The position numbers and the translations under genes are program-made. Positions 4,996-9,059 of a stretch of 9,059 nt of DNA are shown here, one piece after another. The notes beneath the pieces were generated by a model. That model had not been told where the DNA came from. It saw nothing but the letters and a program-made list of their open reading frames with translations, and ran no database searches. Positions within the stretch are counted from its first letter, which is position 1, and every line of letters begins with the position of its first letter. Source of the stretch: Acidobacteriota bacterium (GTDB taxonomy: Bacteria; Acidobacteriota; Blastocatellia; Pyrinomonadales; Pyrinomonadaceae); assembly GCA_029777145.1 (NCBI GenBank), contig JAKOSS010000315.1, positions 1 through 9,059 on the forward strand. The letters run 5' to 3'.

Positions 4996-5610
4996 CTACT
5001 TGACCTCGAGCGTTTTGCCCTTGCCTTTTGCCTTCGGCATTTCCATCGTGATCTCAAGTACCCCGTCGTTGAACTTGGCTTCCGCCTTGTCGACCTTCGC
5101 GTCTTCAGGGAGCGGGATCCACCGTTCGAACACGCCGTAGCTCCGTTCGCTGCGATGGTAGCCTTCCTTCTTCTCTTCGAAGTCGTGTTTGCGTTCACCG
5201 TGAACATGCAGCCGATGATCGTCGATCTCGACCGTGATGTCTTCCTTCTTCACGCCGGGAAGATCGAATCTGACGAGCAGATCGTTATCACGGCGCGTGA
5301 TCTCCGCCTGCGGCGACCAACGGGTCGCAAGATCCGTGAATTCGTTCCAGAGCGGCATTTCGCGGAATGCCCGGAACGCCGGACGGAAATAGTCGGGCGG
5401 GAAGAACGTCGCCGCAAAACGGTTCATGAATCCGAATTCAGCCATCGTCTTCTCCATTTCTTCCATCCAGTTCCGCATGGTCGTGAACGGATTCGCCCAC
5501 ACCGGTTCGAGTTCCTTAGCATGATGCTTTACGGGAACTTCGGCCTTCGCCGCGACTTCCTTGACCGGGGCTTTCTCCACCACTTCCTCTTTCTTCATTT
5601 GCGCTTTCAT
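4996..5610 (-). CDS. Small heat-shock protein, Hsp20/alpha-crystallin family
   Basis: A 204-residue ATP-independent holdase chaperone that should bind unfolding proteins in the cytoplasm as an oligomer. The alpha-crystallin domain spans about residues 99-192, with RFDLPGVKKEDITVEI, LHVHGERK, GVFERWIPLPEDAKVD and the diagnostic FNDGVLEI near the end. The C-terminal LEV (201-203) can serve as the I/V-x-I/V motif that docks into neighbouring subunits. The N-terminal arm of nearly 100 residues begins with a Lys/Glu/Ala-rich charged tail (1-35), followed by an aromatic segment (NPFTTMRNWMEEMEKTMAEF). It is longer than the roughly 40-residue arm of many bacterial Hsp20s. The ATG at 5610 has GGAGG 7 nt upstream. 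The gene appears to be its own transcription unit, with a strong terminator downstream and 257 nt between it and carB. I see no CIRCE operator. Confidence 0.95.
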   Translation of the reverse strand: MKAQMKKEEVVEKAPVKEVAAKAEVPVKHHAKELEPVWANPFTTMRNWMEEMEKTMAEFGFMNRFAATFFPPDYFRPAFRAFREMPLWNEFTDLATRWSPQAEITRRDNDLLVRFDLPGVKKEDITVEIDDHRLHVHGERKHDFEEKKEGYHRSERSYGVFERWIPLPEDAKVDKAEAKFNDGVLEITMEMPKAKGKGKTLEVK

Positions 5611-5818
5611 AGCCTAACCTCCATGGATGCTCCCGACGCACTTCACCCCTGACTCTGGTGAACGTGCGTTCGGTTACGCAGTTGATCAGCGCAATTGTCG
5701 TGCCGTCAAAGAAGGTGCTCAACTCGTTATATTTTGTGAAAGTGCCCGGTAGCGGGCGGGTGAATACACCCAACAGGCGGGAAAATTTTCGGCAACGTTC
5801 GGGGAGGCGCTCATGCAC
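5611..5818 (-). promoter_or_regulatory. hsp20 upstream region with candidate -10 and inverted repeats
   Basis: GGAGG (5618-5622) is the ribosome binding site. In the probable leader, TTCACC (5642-5647) and GGTGAA (5657-5662) form a 6-bp inverted repeat with a 9-nt spacer. TATAAC on the minus strand (5731-5726) could be a -10 box, but no good -35 box lies 16-18 nt upstream, so the promoter is only a candidate. Further upstream are two small perfect hairpins, CCCG-GTAG-CGGG (5745-5756) and GGGTG-AATA-CACCC (5758-5771). No coding sequence is seen in this gap. Confidence 0.35.
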
Positions 5819-5867
5819 TTAGCCGTTAGCTGTTGGCTGTTGGTTGTTGGCTGTTAGCCTTTAGCTA

Positions 5868-5874
<7 letters not shown>
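5819..5874 (+). repeat. Eight-unit TTRGCTG heptamer array across the carB stop codon
   Basis: Eight consecutive 7-nt units fit TTRGCTN with few exceptions: TTAGCCG, TTAGCTG, TTGGCTG, TTGGTTG, TTGGCTG, TTAGCCT, TTAGCTA and TTAGCTT. The last unit contains the carB stop codon (TAA on the minus strand, 5870-5868) and the final Ser codon. It resembles the short tandemly repeated heptanucleotides known from cyanobacteria. Confidence 0.75.

Positions 5875-9059
<3,185 letters not shown>

Noticed and set aside
4849..5652. 267-codon plus-strand frame opposite hsp20
   Set aside because: It covers the repeats, the terminator and the antisense of hsp20. The translated sequence has no recognisable domain, while hsp20 is certain.
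5611..5818. CIRCE operator upstream of hsp20
   Set aside because: No TTAGCACTC-N9-GAGTGCTAA or near match is present; the inverted repeat found has a different sequence.

Overview
The window looks like bacterial chromosome of moderately high GC content. Genes are closely packed, and one stretch between them is rich in repeats. Several features together suggest an Acidobacteriota-like soil bacterium, perhaps class Blastocatellia: a KorAB-type 2-oxoacid:ferredoxin oxidoreductase, RHS debris, GC-rich palindromes and heptamer arrays between genes, and many long antisense shadow frames. This assignment is inference from general impression, since no marker gene is present.

Layout. Positions 1-3272 (+ strand) hold a tight three-gene operon: the 3' end of korA (alpha subunit), complete korB (thiamine diphosphate subunit, overlapping korA by 4 nt), and, 7 nt further on, a 706-residue protein of no recognised family. 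The middle of that protein reads like a decayed thiamine-binding domain of pyruvate:ferredoxin oxidoreductase (PFOR), and its tail is a one-cluster ferredoxin. It is the most interesting gene here and may be a dedicated electron-transfer partner for KorAB. Positions 3273-3904 have no intact gene. They hold a 10-bp-periodic motif, a cluster of TGAA-loop hairpins and a truncated RHS core on the minus strand.

All remaining genes are on the minus strand, convergent with the Kor operon. They are a membrane protein with two RanBP2-type zinc fingers (3905-4690), a small heat-shock protein of the Hsp20 family (4996-5610) with a clear rho-independent terminator, and carB (5868 to the window edge), which lacks only about its first 15 residues. 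The 4691-4995 gap carries three copies of a 25-bp REP-like palindrome in mixed orientation, interleaved with GGAGTCG-type heptamers. Another heptamer array (TTRGCTG) runs across the carB stop codon.

Functionally, the Kor genes belong to central carbon and low-potential electron metabolism, carB to arginine and pyrimidine synthesis, and hsp20 to protein-folding stress. Apart from the Kor operon, nothing shows that the genes work together. The main novelty candidates are the 706-residue Kor-linked protein and the mosaic repeats.
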